From Oreochromis niloticus (Eukaryota; Chordata; Actinopteri; Cichliformes; Cichlidae), in NCBI RefSeq assembly GCF_001858045.2, contig NC_031966.2, positions 16,285,799-16,349,798 on the forward strand: DNA of 64,000 nucleotides, in the 5' to 3' direction. The notes below the pieces were generated by a model, which saw nothing but the letters and a program-made list of their open reading frames with translations, searched no databases and had not been told where the DNA came from. Of this stretch, positions 1 through 12,835 are shown in pieces (position 1 is the first letter of the stretch; every line of letters begins with the position of its first letter). The translations under genes and the position numbers were made by a program.

Positions 1-1575
1 TCCCTTATAAGCTGTGTAGAGGCTGTGTATTTTCATTCATTTTGGACTTGCCGTTAACTACAAGATTTAATTTGCCTTTTCCATGGCCAGAAGCTCAAGC
101 TTTTGTGCTCACGCTGTTTTACATCAGGTATATTTAATTTCTCTAGTCCACGATCAAAGATCTCTAATTTGTCTCGTGGGGCTTTTTGTCCAAGTCAATA
201 ACAATCCAAGTCAAAACTGATCATTTTAGCAAAACAAACAATATAATTTCAGCAATACTAGAACAAAGTCCTCACAGTTTACAATTTGTTTTGACTGCAG
301 CCAAGAATAGAAGCCTCACTAAATTAGTTGGCAAAGTCCATGATTAAAATCAGGTTTAATCTATATAGAGGCTAGCCCTACGTTAGACGATATGAAAGTA
401 AAAGTTCAAGAACTGGGCAGGCCTCCAGCTGAGATGATTATCAGCTTCAGCTGGTCTGTTCACATAACTTTAATCAGCAGCTCTCCCTTCAGTATTTTAA
501 ACTACATTTGGACAATTACTCGAGATACTAAAATAACAGACATATTAAAAAAAAATCACTGAGGCTTTGATAACTAGAATATAGCTGCGCTACCAGAGAG
601 AAAAAAGATAAAAAGATACTTCCAAACTGGAAAATGCTTGTTAACAAGGGAAATACTATAATACCTCAAAGCTTACAAAGAAGGCCTGAACTCTGGTTTG
701 TGCCCCAGAATATCAATTTATCACTGACCCCGACAGTGCACACGCTCTGATGTCAGCAGGCGAGACAGATGGACTCTGAGAGTGGGGGATGTTTGACTGA
801 AGTAAACTAACCTGCGATCTGGGATTTGATGGTTGAAAGGACTGTTGGCTCGAATCAGTCAGGAGAGAAGTTAACAGAGGCATGAGCTGCAGGAGTAATA
901 GAGTGGAAAATGTGAGTAGTTGACTACTGAACCACTGTGTTCAACAGAAACCCTCCACAACGAGCTGAAGTTTCTCTGCCTTTAAAACAAAAGTGAAGCC
1001 ATGTCATTTTTGTTTGTTATTTTTAATCAATCAATAATCAGAACATTTGCCTCTAGGGGGGCTTTACAGTCTGTTCAGGATACAGCTTCTTCTCTCTTTA
1101 AATCGTCCAAAATGAGACTGAAGGATGGCCGCTTCTCAAAATTAATTTTCTACACAAAACAACCCAGCATCGTTTTTATTGTGCTGTTAATCCTTATCCT
1201 GCTTCTTACAGATTATCAATCCCTGCCTTTAAATAGAAGTTTAGACTCTAATCTATGTACGAGTATCTCCCCATAAAGCCTTTTTAAGCATTTTTCAAAG
1301 GGAATCGTAGACCAAAAGTGATTGCATTTTTAAAAACTGTTCATCTATGTGCTTATGTACAAATTAAATTTTTTTGCTTGTTTGTTTGGTTTTTTGTTTT
1401 TTTTTACAAATCAGTGTTACTAGATTGGATTATCGAAAAGAGAAGGACGCTCAGAAGTGACTAGTTCATTTTTTATAAAATAAATCCAATTAAAATGCAC
1501 AAAGTACAAAAACAAAACAAAACAAAAACAAAAACAGAAAACTATTGTCATTTTGAGTTGCAAAATCACTTTTAG

Positions 1576-1606
<31 letters not shown>

Positions 1607-2076
1607 TTCCCTTTAAAAGTCATAGTTTATAAATTTGTTTAGGCTCTCTGCCATCAAATGCAGATAATGTTATGCAAAATAGTAAGCAAGTAAGTCCACA
1701 TCTGATACATTTAACTGGCATGCATACCTCTCTGAATGCCCAGGGGATCATTAGTTCCCTGAGAGATAAACCAATCTCAGCAGAACAGTGTCCTTACAGC
1801 TGATCTACAATAATAAAGAGCCAGCTTTTACAGATTGTGCTGTACTATATTAGAGAATTAAAATCTACCAAAGCTGGTGATGGAAAGAAACAGTAAAAGG
1901 AGAGCAACTATATTTTCTAATTATGTGGGCAAAGTTAGCAACGTTTTTTTATACCTGCCCTTTTTATGTCCTGCGACCACTTAACGGAAATTAAACTTAA
2001 TGTTTTAAAATGAGGCCAAAATAAGCAATTTCAAAATGTCTCTCAAGTGACAAGGCTAATGTCTGAATTATTAACC
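1..2076. other. AT-rich non-coding stretch, no gene seen
   Basis: I see no gene, recognised transposon or RNA in this stretch. The open frames present are short, lack recognisable domains and look like chance. It holds an A-rich CAAAA-type run around 1507-1540 and a T24 run at 1576-1599. It could be intronic or intergenic. Confidence 0.6.
1576..1599. repeat. Poly(T) run, T24
   Basis: An uninterrupted run of about 24 T. It may be the A-tail of a minus-strand retroposed sequence, but no recognisable retroelement body lies beside it, so it is listed only as a mononucleotide repeat. Confidence 0.85.
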
Positions 2077-2084
2077 TTCTATGT

Positions 2085-2508
2085 CAGTGTTTCCCAACCT
2101 TTTGGAGTCACAGCACATATTTCACATTAGAAAAATCACAAGGCACACCACCAAACAAAAATGTCACAAAAAGCAAATTGATAATTTTCGCCGTGCACCA
2201 GGTATAGTGGAATTGGCTCGGTTTGTCCCCAGTTTTTGATTTCTTCTGAACACTACTCATGCTAGGGCCTTCAACGGGGTCGGGATTTTCTCCAGCACTC
2301 AGGTCAGATTGACTACTTTTTCTTCTCAAATATTTATCTATTGCTATTACGCACTGGGGTGTCTCACACGCAGCATGGCTATTATGTAATTTCTTCTTCG
2401 CCTTCTTCTGCTTTACTGGCAGTTGGCAGCCCATTTAATTAGAGCAAGTAGTTGTACTGCCCCCTAGTGGAAGAGAATGTGTCACAGCATAGTCGTGGGG
2501 AAAAACTG
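2085..2508. mobile_element. hAT-type non-autonomous element (MITE), 424 bp, with 8-bp TSD
   Basis: The left end starts CAGTGTTTCCCAACC, a common hAT terminus in fish, and the right end finishes GGGGAAAAACTG, an imperfect inverted match. The 8 bases TTCTATGT sit directly outside both ends (2077-2084 and 2509-2516), a perfect target-site duplication of the length hAT transposases make. No transposase is encoded; the 108-codon minus-strand frame at 2108-2434 has no hAT motif. The body carries the tail phrase CCCCCTAGTGG often seen near the right end of such elements. The perfect duplication shows the whole insertion was captured. Confidence 0.9.
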
Positions 2509-3880
2509 TTCTATGTAACCCGATATGCAACATGTCAGGTCAAAGCAGCCAGCAGCAGCTGAATGGCGCAGAAGGTTGCGGCATAGGGTTAAGAAATGAT
2601 TCTGTTGTGTTGCAAGTTACAACGTCGATTTCCCGCTGAAGCGCAATTCATGCATTACTACTGGGAGAACTTTTAGCATACCAAAGTCCTCTAAGTCCTG
2701 TAAGGTCTCTGGTATCGCTTGGTTCGTGTTTACTTTCTGTTGTACCTGCTCCTGGCACAGACCCAGAGCAGTTTAAATGGTTTCATCCAACATTCTTTTT
2801 GAATGTGTGTGAATGCAAATGACGGTCAGTAGGGAGGACCTGTAATCACTCATCTTCCTCCTTCCCGGTGTTTGGTTGCTAGTCTATTCTTTAAATCACT
2901 TCCATTTTCCCACGCTGTCAAACACAATGCTGCCATCATTATTCTAGTCCAGTCATTTTCTTGCTCACCCTGTGTGAGCCCTGTGCTTCAAATGACAGAG
3001 TTCTTCTGACATTTCATCTTTCAGACTCTCATTCGTGTAACCCGCCTCACCCTGGTCAGTCAGATCCCCATCCAAGCCTCCAAATTCATCTTCTCCACCA
3101 CCAGCTGTGTCTAGACTCCAGGGGGTCCTGGTCTAATTTCTATCACCGTTAGGATTTTGTTCTGCTTTGATGGCTCATCAGAGTCTAATCACTAAGTAGC
3201 TTAATTGAATAATGTATCTTAACAAATCATGTTCATTAATTTTCTAAATGATCTCTCCTTATTATCGCTCCAGTCTACTTTATGTGAATTAAGCTTGTTA
3301 GATCTGTACACCTGTATGTTCTTTCTCACTCTTTATTACAACATCTGTGAATTAGTAACCAAGCTAGCTAACCATTATGTTAACTGTCAAGCTAACACAA
3401 CATTCAGGGAAGCTACTGCTGAGCTAGCTCTAATGAATGCTTAGGAGAATTCCATAGTGTCTTTGTCCAAAATGAGCCAATCTCAATGGCTGTGAAACAC
3501 ATGATTCAACACTGCTCAACTGAAAACTCTGGCTTGTATATTTTCCCATTAATGTTGTATTTTTTTATTGTATTAAAATCCAGGTAAATGCATTTTTATT
3601 ATTCTTTAACTTATTCTTATACTTTTCTTCAATGAGCCAGAGGTGTCAGTCATGGATTACGCTATGAACGAAGTTGTTAAGTCTTGTAACACTACTCATG
3701 CATAGAGAACGCAGTTTATATCTTACACTTTAGGGCAAAGTCACCAAACTATGAACTGTTTTGAATGTGACTTGAATGGTGATGCGATTATTAAGTTAAC
3801 TATTAATCATTTGTTGGACAATGACACAAATGTTGTAGTTTTGCCTCAGAACACCACCACAGTGGATTTTAAACCAAACA

Positions 3881-3947
3881 ATTAATATGTACTTTATTAA
3901 TATGTAATATTAATATGTAATACTATATTAATATGTACTTTATTAAT
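3881..3947. repeat. AT-rich tandem repeat with a 21-bp unit repeated
   Basis: The segment ATTAATATGTACTTTATTAA(T) occurs at 3881-3901 and again at 3927-3947, with further partial TTAATATGTA units between. It looks like local slippage or short segmental duplication. Confidence 0.85.
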
Positions 3948-4148
3948 GTAGAGGTTCAGCTTTAATTCAAAGGGTTTTATAAAAAACTATTTTATGCATA
4001 GATTCACTGTCAGCATGGGTTAGTGAGCAAAGCTAGTGGGTATGCTGTAAGGTAAAAAATATATTGAGTTTTTAGTTAAAATTTCATTTGCTTTGTCATA
4101 TTCTAACATAACTGAAAAGTATGCAACTTTTCCAAACTTCGCTGGGGG

Positions 4149-4176
<28 letters not shown>
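4149..4176. repeat. (CA)14 microsatellite
   Basis: A perfect dinucleotide run of 28 bases following GCTGGGGG. Confidence 0.98.
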
Positions 4177-4180
<4 letters not shown>

Positions 4181-5089
4181 TGTTCAGCAAGACACAATAT
4201 TAAACACAATTATGCACACTATTTTAACACAGGCACCACAATAAATTAAACCTCTAGTCTGTGACAGTGTGTCAGAGTGTACATAATGCACACAGGTGAG
4301 TACATTCATTATGAAACTATTAAAGATTATGTCAGTCTTGCAACTACCAAAGGGTCTTAAGACACCACAGTTAAGACCTACAACAGGTCTTTTTGCACAC
4401 ATCCTATCAAATTTTGCATGTTTTATCTGGCCCCAAAAGTCTAATTTGCACAGCACACAACACTGCAGCAAGGCCAGTAGTGTCAAATTACTCATTGATA
4501 ATAATGTTAAACTGCCTGGCTGCAGCTCATTATAGTCCAAAGCATTACCTTCATCCAGGTGCAGATATAATATTCCAAATGTGACTTGGCACTGAGAGGT
4601 TTAGTCAATTTCTTCATGATGGGCACTGAAGAAATTGTTCAGAGTATTCAATATGTCTGTGAGGGCATTCATCAGGGACAGGTGTGTGAGTCTCTTCTAC
4701 TTCATGCTGGACCATAACCATGATTTGAATCGCAAGTCAGAAAATAATCATTCAGGTGAGGCCGACACAGGGAAAACTCTGGATACTCTATATTTTTACT
4801 CATATGTTACAACTTCCTATCATCCATTTCTTACATAAATGAGAACACAACTAATTAACTGTTTAAACTGTATACACAAAGCTGCTACCTCAACTAAAGT
4901 TACAGTTATGGCTGTTTTCTGATTTATTCAAATAAGGGCTTCAAAATATCTCGGAAGAAGCTGCCTGAGATGCTATAAAGTACAAAACTTGCTGCTAGTA
5001 ATAAGCTTAAGGAGGACTTTGATAGTCATCATTTTACTCTGTGTACAACATGTTTTCTACAATACATCTTGCTACCTTTTTTTTGTTAA

Positions 5090-5312
5090 CAGTGCTATAA
5101 TCCAGATTTTATGTTGTATGACAAATATTATTGAGCACTTAGAGTCTTTCACAAAGTTAAATAAGTGCTTTTCCTTTAAACCTAAAATTCACTCACAGAC
5201 CCCAGTGCATCAGGGGCAACTTGTTTCAGTATCTTTGACATGTAGACTAGAGGAGCTGGGGATTGAACTATCAACCTTCTGATTACTATCCGCTCTACTT
5301 AACATGCAGCCT
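5090..5312 (-). repeat. tRNA-derived SINE, decayed
   Basis: Read on the minus strand this begins with a tRNA-like head. An A-box-like segment (GTTAAGTAGAGCGG, near 5292-5306) is followed by a B-box-like segment (GGTTGATAGTTCAATCCCC, near 5257-5275). Then comes a body resembling the common fish SINE phrase in which the B box leads into CAGCTCCTCTAGTCTACATG. The minus-strand tail near 5160-5180 (AAAAGCACTTAT) resembles the family's 3' end. Both promoter boxes carry mismatches, so it is an old copy. The exact ends are uncertain and no target duplication was identified. Confidence 0.65.
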
Positions 5313-5729
5313 CAATCATGCAGCTCTGTAAGGGAAATGTAACATAAAGTAGCTTCTGTTCGGTAGCACTTTGGAAGAGTTCAAGGTTGCTTGTACCAAA
5401 GAGGCACTGCAGTACAGAGGCTTAAATGACCCAAAAGTCTTTGCATCAGACACTGAAATCCTCACTGACAGGAAATAGAACACTGCAAGCAAGGGAGCTG
5501 GAGACAGCAGAAGTGAGGCCGAAGGCAGGTGGAAACTGTGGCAGCAGGAAGATCAGGCTCGGCCAGGTTTCCGGTTCAACGGTACAGCAAGAGGTAGGTA
5601 AAGAAAAAACACTCTTTATCCTTCGAGAAGTAAGAGCAGGACTGAATGAGACATGACCGAGCAGAATGGCCAGCAGGAGCCAGCAGGAGGCTTGGATGAG
5701 GTAGGAGAGTGCAAGTGAATGCAGGCTTA

Positions 5730-6470
5730 CCTGGACTGACATCTGGCAAACAGAGCTCCAATGTATTAAATTCTTCACACAAGCTGCGTACCCAGCCTAT
5801 CAAACCTCCAGCTGTGGGGTACCTCTGAAACACCTTCCTGCCCTCTTTACTCTAGGAAAGGTATGCTCGAGCAGATATTGAGCAGCTGCTGGAAGACCAT
5901 AGGCGGTGAGCATAGGTGGTGCCATGGCTAGGTGCTGAAGGCAGTGACAGGGCGCATCATCTCATCAGTAACAACAAGCAGGCATCACTACCTTCCCCAG
6001 AAAGCAGACTTATTTATTTTTATTGAGGCAGGAGAGTAGGCAGAATAAAACACCTGCATGCATGTTCTCCACCTCACTGGCATCTTACTGGAAGCTAATG
6101 GTCAGTCTGAGCAAGCAAATCAAGTTTGTGGCACACATCGCAGTTACAGCATTGTGAGCAGTCATTGTTAATCTGTCAGAGGTCTCGAAACAACTTGCCC
6201 TAATTGAATTGACTGTGCCCTGGGAAGATCACACGGGCTATGCTTTTGAAAGGAAGTGGGCAAAGTACCAGGGACTTGGTTTGGCAAGCAAAATGCCATC
6301 GTGCTGAGGTAGCCTACAGAGGATTCACTGGTCTCTCACTCCACAGAGCTGAGTGTGAGGGAACCTCAAAGGCATCTAAGGCATCAGGACTGCAACACAG
6401 GCATCAGAGAGCTTCCAGATGGCTGTGGATAAGAGGGGTAGGCCAAGGCTTAAAGCTTCTAGGATGATAG
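5730..6470 (+). pseudogene. Decayed LINE ORF fragment: zinc-knuckle plus endonuclease-like C-terminus
   Basis: Translating across several frames gives a recognisable order of pieces from a retroelement ORF that is abundant in fish. First is a segment reading WQTELQCIKFFTQAAYPAYQ (from about 5743). Next is a decayed Cys/His stretch (about 5810-5880), then WCHG..VLKAVTGRII (about 5917-5960), then IELTVPWEDH followed by YAFERKWAKYQ (about 6200-6277), then YRGFTGLSLHRAE and ASRWLWIRG (about 6313-6435). The arrangement of a zinc knuckle followed by a PD-(D/E)xK-like segment is typical of the C-terminus of restriction-endonuclease-like LINEs (R2, NeSL and relatives). Frameshifts and stops interrupt it, so it is dead. 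The reverse-transcriptase domain is not visible upstream. The motif order is observed; the exact clade is inference. Confidence 0.5.
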
Positions 6471-6479
6471 TTAAGATTT

Positions 6480-9400
6480 AACCAAACCTGACCTGGGCGC
6501 TCAGGTGAGGATGTATGATGTTACAAGAGCCAAAATACCCAGTGAATCTAGAAAAGATCACTGATGATGCATCTCAAGACATCTGTAGAATGTATTTTCA
6601 TGTGTCCTCTACCATTTTTTATTAATCCACACTGTGCAGAGTTACCCATCTGCCTACCCTTGAAAAGTTCACCAATTAAAATGTAATCATATAAAAGTTC
6701 TTAAAAATCCAGACTTTAATGACAGATAACAATTCACAAGACAGACAAAGAAACATATTTATTAAGCTTTTTTTGTCATATTTGGGTTTCTTCCCCACGT
6801 TTTTTTTTAAATTAACATCAAAAGACTAGATATACAGATTTTAGATGTAAGAGTAGTAACCATGAACCAAACATTCATTTTCATGTAAGATTTTATCTGT
6901 ATTTTGGAAACAAATCCCACACAGTTCAGATTAAACCTTTAAAGCAAAGGTTAAGTTCAGCCACAATTCTGAAGCTAAAGTCTGATACAGTATAGCTGAA
7001 AATGTTTTGAGGCAGTCAGTTAATATCCTTTGGAAAAGCAAATGAGGCAAAGTAACAACCATGTTAAGATGATCTCGATGTGCGATCCAGCCCACAGTCA
7101 GGGGAGACTATTATGTGCGGTTAAATGGTTTTGATAGATTTCCTCTCGCTCTCCACCTCTCATTTCAGAGATTTCAGGAGGTGCACGGGTGCACGTGCAT
7201 GAAAGCCGGAGCACTCGTACAGGCACCCTGAACCATTAACAGACACACAGAGACACCTGGGAGTCTCAGCTCTGTGCAGAAAGAAAAAGCATGTTATTAT
7301 CCTAAAAATGGCATAAGCAAATCTAAACCACATGATAAGATCCAACTGGACAAGTGTGGAAATTTCAAACGCTGCCATTACATTAAAAAAGCTTAGTTGA
7401 AACGAGGCTGGCAGTATACACCAAGATGTGCATTCTTTATAAGTTATGGCTTTTTTGATTTTTATAATAACTTTACAGTATATTTGTCAATAATTTAGCT
7501 CACCTGAGAGTTTCAGGTCATAAGACTATTGGTTTTTTCTTATACAGGCAGAGACTCAAGGCCCTCATGATGAAAAATTGGATATAATTGTGCTGGCCAG
7601 TGTATCCACTCTCATAATGTGCTCTATCCTTGACACCTGATCTATGATATTCTCTGATGGGAGAGCCCGCGCAAGGACCTAATAAATCATACTCATCATT
7701 TCCCAAAGACACATAAAGTTAGAGGCCTCCGAGGGTTGACGACATGCTCCCTCTGGCCTTTGCTACAGTGCAAAGATGCACAACCTTAATGAGGTTTTTG
7801 AACTGGGTTTCTGAACCTTTTTGTTACATGTCTGTTACAGACAACAATCTCTACCTTTCTGTCGTTATTGCTGATACTGGTAAATAATTAAAATGTGTTA
7901 AATCTATCATTTTTTAATACTGAGTGATGACTTAAGATTTTCTTTCTACAATGTTTCTAAAATACACCAAATCAGTAAGCAATCATCCATGAGCACTAGT
8001 TTTACAATCTTAGACCCACAGGCTTCTTCGTTACGCAGTTAACTTCCAGCAGTCAAAGTTAATTATCGCCGGAAGCGTTCTGTCCCTTCATCTCTGTCCA
8101 AACAGGAACACTGTGCCTCGTCTCCTCACTGACAGTATGAGGTAACCACAAAGGAAGACTACTTTACTTATGGCAGCCTTTTAACATAAGGCGGTACAAT
8201 AATTGGCTTTAATGTCTATTTAACATTTAATTATTTTCACAGAACACAGTCCTGATTATTTTACGTTTGTATTTTAAGTCCTGGTGTGTTTTCTGCTGCA
8301 TCATCAACTCAATTTCTCCTGAAACTGAGCTGCAGGTGAGTGCATTCAAGTGACTAAGAAAAAAAGACTAAACTTGAAGTGGATGCACTGTATTGGTAGC
8401 TTGAAACATAGACTCACCCTTTTCCATCTCTTTTCTCATTCTGTCATGTTTTTACGTATTTTGAATCACCCTGTTTGATAAAAATGATTTTGGGAAATAT
8501 TCAGTATCATTCTAGAAACTGCAATAAAAACAGGCATTTGTTCTAAGTAGAGGGGTTAATAAAACTGATATTCCGGTTGTGTTCAGAATTTTCTGACTAT
8601 TTATTAATCTTCTGTCTGCAGGCTGTCTGTACCAACAGATGTGGGGAAAAAGGCCCTGGAGGAAATTCTCCATCCTGACTGAATTACAGCACCTGCTGTA
8701 TTTGAGATGGACGTTATTTGTCAGGAGAAAAGGTCTATGCGCTGCCAAAAAATGCCTCCAACTCATTTGTGCCGTCATGACTCACAAACTGACCCAACAC
8801 TGTGGTCAAAGAAAAACCAAGGAGGGATGAATGTCTTCCCACTGGCTAGTCTTTGCATGAGATTAACTTGTTCAGGCTGCCATCTGGTAAATTGTTATTT
8901 CCCATACGCTGCTCGACGACTACAGACTACGACCTTCATCCCAGAATCCCAGCTGAATCGTGCCTGCACCTGTAATCCATACGTATAGTGTGGCCTGCTG
9001 AGAATGGATGGCATGAGCAGAGGAGTGCTTTTCACCTCATTGCACGATCTATTTAAAAACCAGAGAGCAGATGCTCCAGCAGGCTGATTAAATGATGGCT
9101 GATGTCCTCAGCCAATGTGCCTCCCTCCCATGACAAGGCACCAGAGCCACTGAGGGTTGCCACAAAGCAATATTCATCTTAAATTCTGCCCGGCTTGGTC
9201 TCCATGTGTGGGGGATAGTTTTAGCAGCTACACTGAGGACTAATGGTTCATACTTTGTGGACCCATCTGTCTGTCAAATATGATTTCTCAATTAATGCAT
9301 TCAATTTATTTCCTTTTTTCGAGGAGCAATTAAAACAAAGTATTTCTTCTGACTGTGAGAGAATATAATATTAATTCTAAACATGTTTTGCTTACAATAG

Positions 9401-12400
9401 TGCCAAATTTCTCTTATTTAGTTGTTTGGAAAGTCTGTTCTATTTCAATTAGTCCAGAGTGTGATTTGATGGTATGCTGCTCATTTAGTCACTCACGTTG
9501 AAATCTATAAGCAACCTGTGACAGACGGACAGACAGACCTATCTATCTAGTTAGTAGTGATCAGTTAGTGTATTTTCATACATTCCCGATCAATAAATAC
9601 TTCCATGATGACTTTATACTAAATTTCAAATGCTACCATGCTAACAAGCTAAAATCTAATTTAAAATCTTGGACAATTTTGGACCTTATACAAAAAACAT
9701 TAGGTGGGTTTTGGCCATTTTAGCTGCATAAGACAAAATTTGTACGATTTAAGTGGATAAGCAATTGATATGACCTTGCACTATTAAAAAAATGCAATGG
9801 TATTCTTGTGAAAACAATTAAAATATTAAATTACTGCCAAACACTTAGTAAATCCCAGATTTTCACATGAATGCACACTGAGCTTCACTCCAAAGAAAGA
9901 CATTAATAATAAGTTCCCGATGTGTAGCTTTAAGATCTTAAAAGCTTAGTGACACAAAGTGCTGCCGGAGTAACATCACAGACGTGAACATCGAGCTGAA
10001 GTGATTAAAAAGCTGTTCTGTCTTCATCTCCCCAGAAACAGAAGTTTCTGAAGGAAAATCTCATTATTGTTTCCATTATGAGACACCAAAGCAGATGCTT
10101 CTTTGTGGAAATTATTGCCATTTAGAAAACTGGTTTTAATGGATAGACTGTCATCACTTCAGAGCAACTCTTTAGAGCACGATGGGAACAAGGCGGAGTG
10201 ACAAACTCAATTAATCACACTCTGGCTTGTTCACCGCAGGCTCAAGATGGTGGCTTTGTACCTGGATGCTCGTTATAGCTTGCATCTTGATGTATGAAAT
10301 GGAAACACTACCCTAAATGTTTAGGCCTTTGTTTATAGCTCCTCTGCGTTTAGCCATTCATCACGTTAATTGACTCACCACTTTGTTGTGCTGATTTGTG
10401 TTTTTAAAATCCATTTTCCATGTCATACCTGAGCTACTTTAATAACATCCTGACTTGCAGTTTATAATGACAGAAAACACACTTTTTAAGGCATAGGAAG
10501 CTCAGGAAATTACTGGAAACAAAACAATTACACAACAGACTTGACAGCTAATGGCAATGCAATTTTATGGATGATTAATGTACAAATACAAAATGAAACA
10601 ACCTTTGTCACCTTAATGGCTGCCTGTGTCTCCATTTTTTCACAAAGTAAGGCAACACAAAACTTGCAGCAGACAAAAATAAATCTGTTAAATCTTCTGT
10701 TGTTTCAAAAGAGAAATAAAAGAAATAAAATAAAATTAGCACTCCCGCTCACTCCCACAAAATAGAAACAGTATCAATTTTGAGCAGTTTCAGTTTCATT
10801 TGCACTAGTTTCTTTTGCAATTTCTCTATTGTCACCTGTCACCAAGTTTAAATCTATGGCTGTCACACGGATATTATCACATGCAGGATGACGGGGTTAA
10901 GTCATCTAAAACTAGAGATATACCAGCATAGAACAGGCTCAAATATGTGACTCTGTCTGTTTCCAGCAAAGGAAAAAACAGTTAAAGAAAAACACTACCA
11001 CTGAAATGCTAAAATCTGTTGTGATAAAACAAATCATTTGGAAATTAGAGGCATGTACAAATGATTTGTTTTAAGTAATAAGGCAGCTATCCTCACAGAT
11101 TTGCAAGAATGTTTTCTGGCTTTAATGAATTCAGCCAACGAAGTGTTCCTCCTATGGTGCTGCACTGTTGAGCAGATGTTAGCTGCAGCCTCATTTGTTC
11201 CTGATGCATTCAGAGAGCTGCAGAAATGAAGTGAAACCCAGGTGTGACAGACTCACAGCTGTGCGTCAACATCAGCTGCTGCTGGATGGACTCAGAGGGC
11301 GAGAGGCTGCACTACAGAACAGACACCAACAAACATGCTGCTTTGGTGTCATCTGGCACAGGGGAGGAAGCAGTGTTCACTATCTCCATTAATAGATCTA
11401 CTTTATTTAAAACCCCAGCTGCAATGAACCTTGGTGTCTAAAACAAACCATGTTGTCTCATTCGGACACTTTTCCCAGTGAAAAATGAACAATGTGTGTG
11501 CAGAGTTTGACACTGGGAGGCTGTTTTCTGATTCATTTCAGAAGTAAATAGTTTGTTTGTAAGTTTGTGATGCATAGATACAAACATGACTTGGTATTCA
11601 AATTAATTACATGTGAAAAAGCCTGAAACCACAGTGCTCAGGCATTAGGAATGTTAATCACCATTAATCATAGCTTGTGTGAGGTCGTAATGATTTCCAT
11701 GGTAAAAATGTTATACATTTGATTATTGCTATAATCCTTGAAACTGACAAAGTGAACACGGTGCTTTAATTTACTGGGTTATTTCTTCCACCGAGCTGGA
11801 ATAGTGGAGGGTGAAACAACCACAGTAACTAAACTGTACTCTGAAAAACAAAGATCCAGCTGTTGCAAGCAACTTTATATGTGCATTTACTTCACCCAAA
11901 GGGCTTCAGGCTTAAAAACTGCTACTGAACTACTTAGATTTTATTTGATAGGAGCGATCCAAGTTAACATTGTTCCAGTACAGATAATAAAACTGATGCG
12001 AGGGCTAAATTTAAACCCTTTTACACATGCTTTGTAAAACGAAAATTTAGAAATCAGTAACTAACAAAACCTGCCTATTTATTAACCTGTCTAGTGGGTG
12101 GATGGATTTTTCAAAGCCAATTTAACACTGCATTTTAACACTGTTTAAATCTGTCAATCTCATGGAAAAACACTGGGTTTTTCATATCTCCAAAAATAAA
12201 ACTGTCAGAATAATAAACCTGATCAGCGTGTTTGGGAATGTGTAGGATGTGAAAACAGATAAGGTCAGTTTGCAGCCCATCTGCAATGTATGGTTTTTGA
12301 CAATAAAGCTGACTACTTTCATTTTACATCTGTTTTTTTTTTCTTTTTAATTTAGCCACCATAGATACATTTTATTTTATTTTATTTTTTTTACTTTCCT

Positions 12401-12690
12401 GATGAATAATGGTATAAATAAGCATTAGATCCCTCCTCCCTCTGGAGTAATCCAACCACAAATGTGACTCATGAAGATCTTCTAAATTTAAAGGCCAACG
12501 ATGAAAATAAAAGAACCGCTGACCTTCATACGGTGATATAATCCATTCTCATCACTTTTGTCTGCAATGCCTTATAGGCATTTCCCTTTACCGCTAATGT
12601 CCTTTACCACTAATGCCTGTTGTGTGATTTATTTAGTCTTTTTGCAGAAATAAAAACAGAAAAAATTCAAAAACCACATTTGTTTATGCA
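6480..12690. other. Long non-coding stretch, no recognised repeat
   Basis: About 6 kb without a recognisable gene or transposon. There is a possible minus-strand splice acceptor with an open terminal segment near 7160-7275 and a possible plus-strand one near 8585-8680 (see findings); neither has support from homology. Short GACA/TCTA-like runs occur near 9522-9550 and ATTTT runs near 12367-12390. The low repeat content compared with the rest of the window suggests fairly unique sequence that may include conserved non-coding elements. Confidence 0.5.
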
Positions 12691-12699
12691 TTTAGTGGG

Positions 12700-12835
12700 G
12701 TTACGTTAATTGGCCTACGTTAATTGGTGTGAATGTATGAAATGTTGTCCGTCTCTTTTTGTTGGCCCTACGACACGCTGTACATGCCTGTCATCCAATG
12801 GCGACTCAGACAGGGATTTTAAATTGTCATGCACA
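12700..12835 (+). repeat. Decayed dispersed fish repeat (L2-like vocabulary)
   Basis: The phrase TTAATTGGTGTGAATGTATG, then TGTCCGTCTCT, GTTGGCCCTACGACACGCTG and CAATGGCGACTCAGACAGGG follows the order of a very common fish repeat (TTAATTGG...GTGTGAATG...TGTCTGTCTC...GCCCTGCGAC...). A 12-base local duplication of TACGTTAATTGG is at 12702-12713 and 12716-12727. The related minus-strand copy at 20690-20815 supports the call. Ends are approximate. Confidence 0.55.

Larger units (their letters stand above)
2517..5089. other. Non-coding stretch with two simple repeats
   Basis: No gene is seen. The stretch contains an AT-rich internal duplication (3881-3947) and a CA microsatellite (4149-4176). Overlapping frames on both strands at 4184-4584 have no domain and mirror each other, so they are taken as chance. 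Confidence 0.55.

Noticed and set aside
4184..4584. Overlapping open frames on both strands (79-118 codons)
   Set aside because: They mirror each other, lack domains and show no codon bias; treated as chance.
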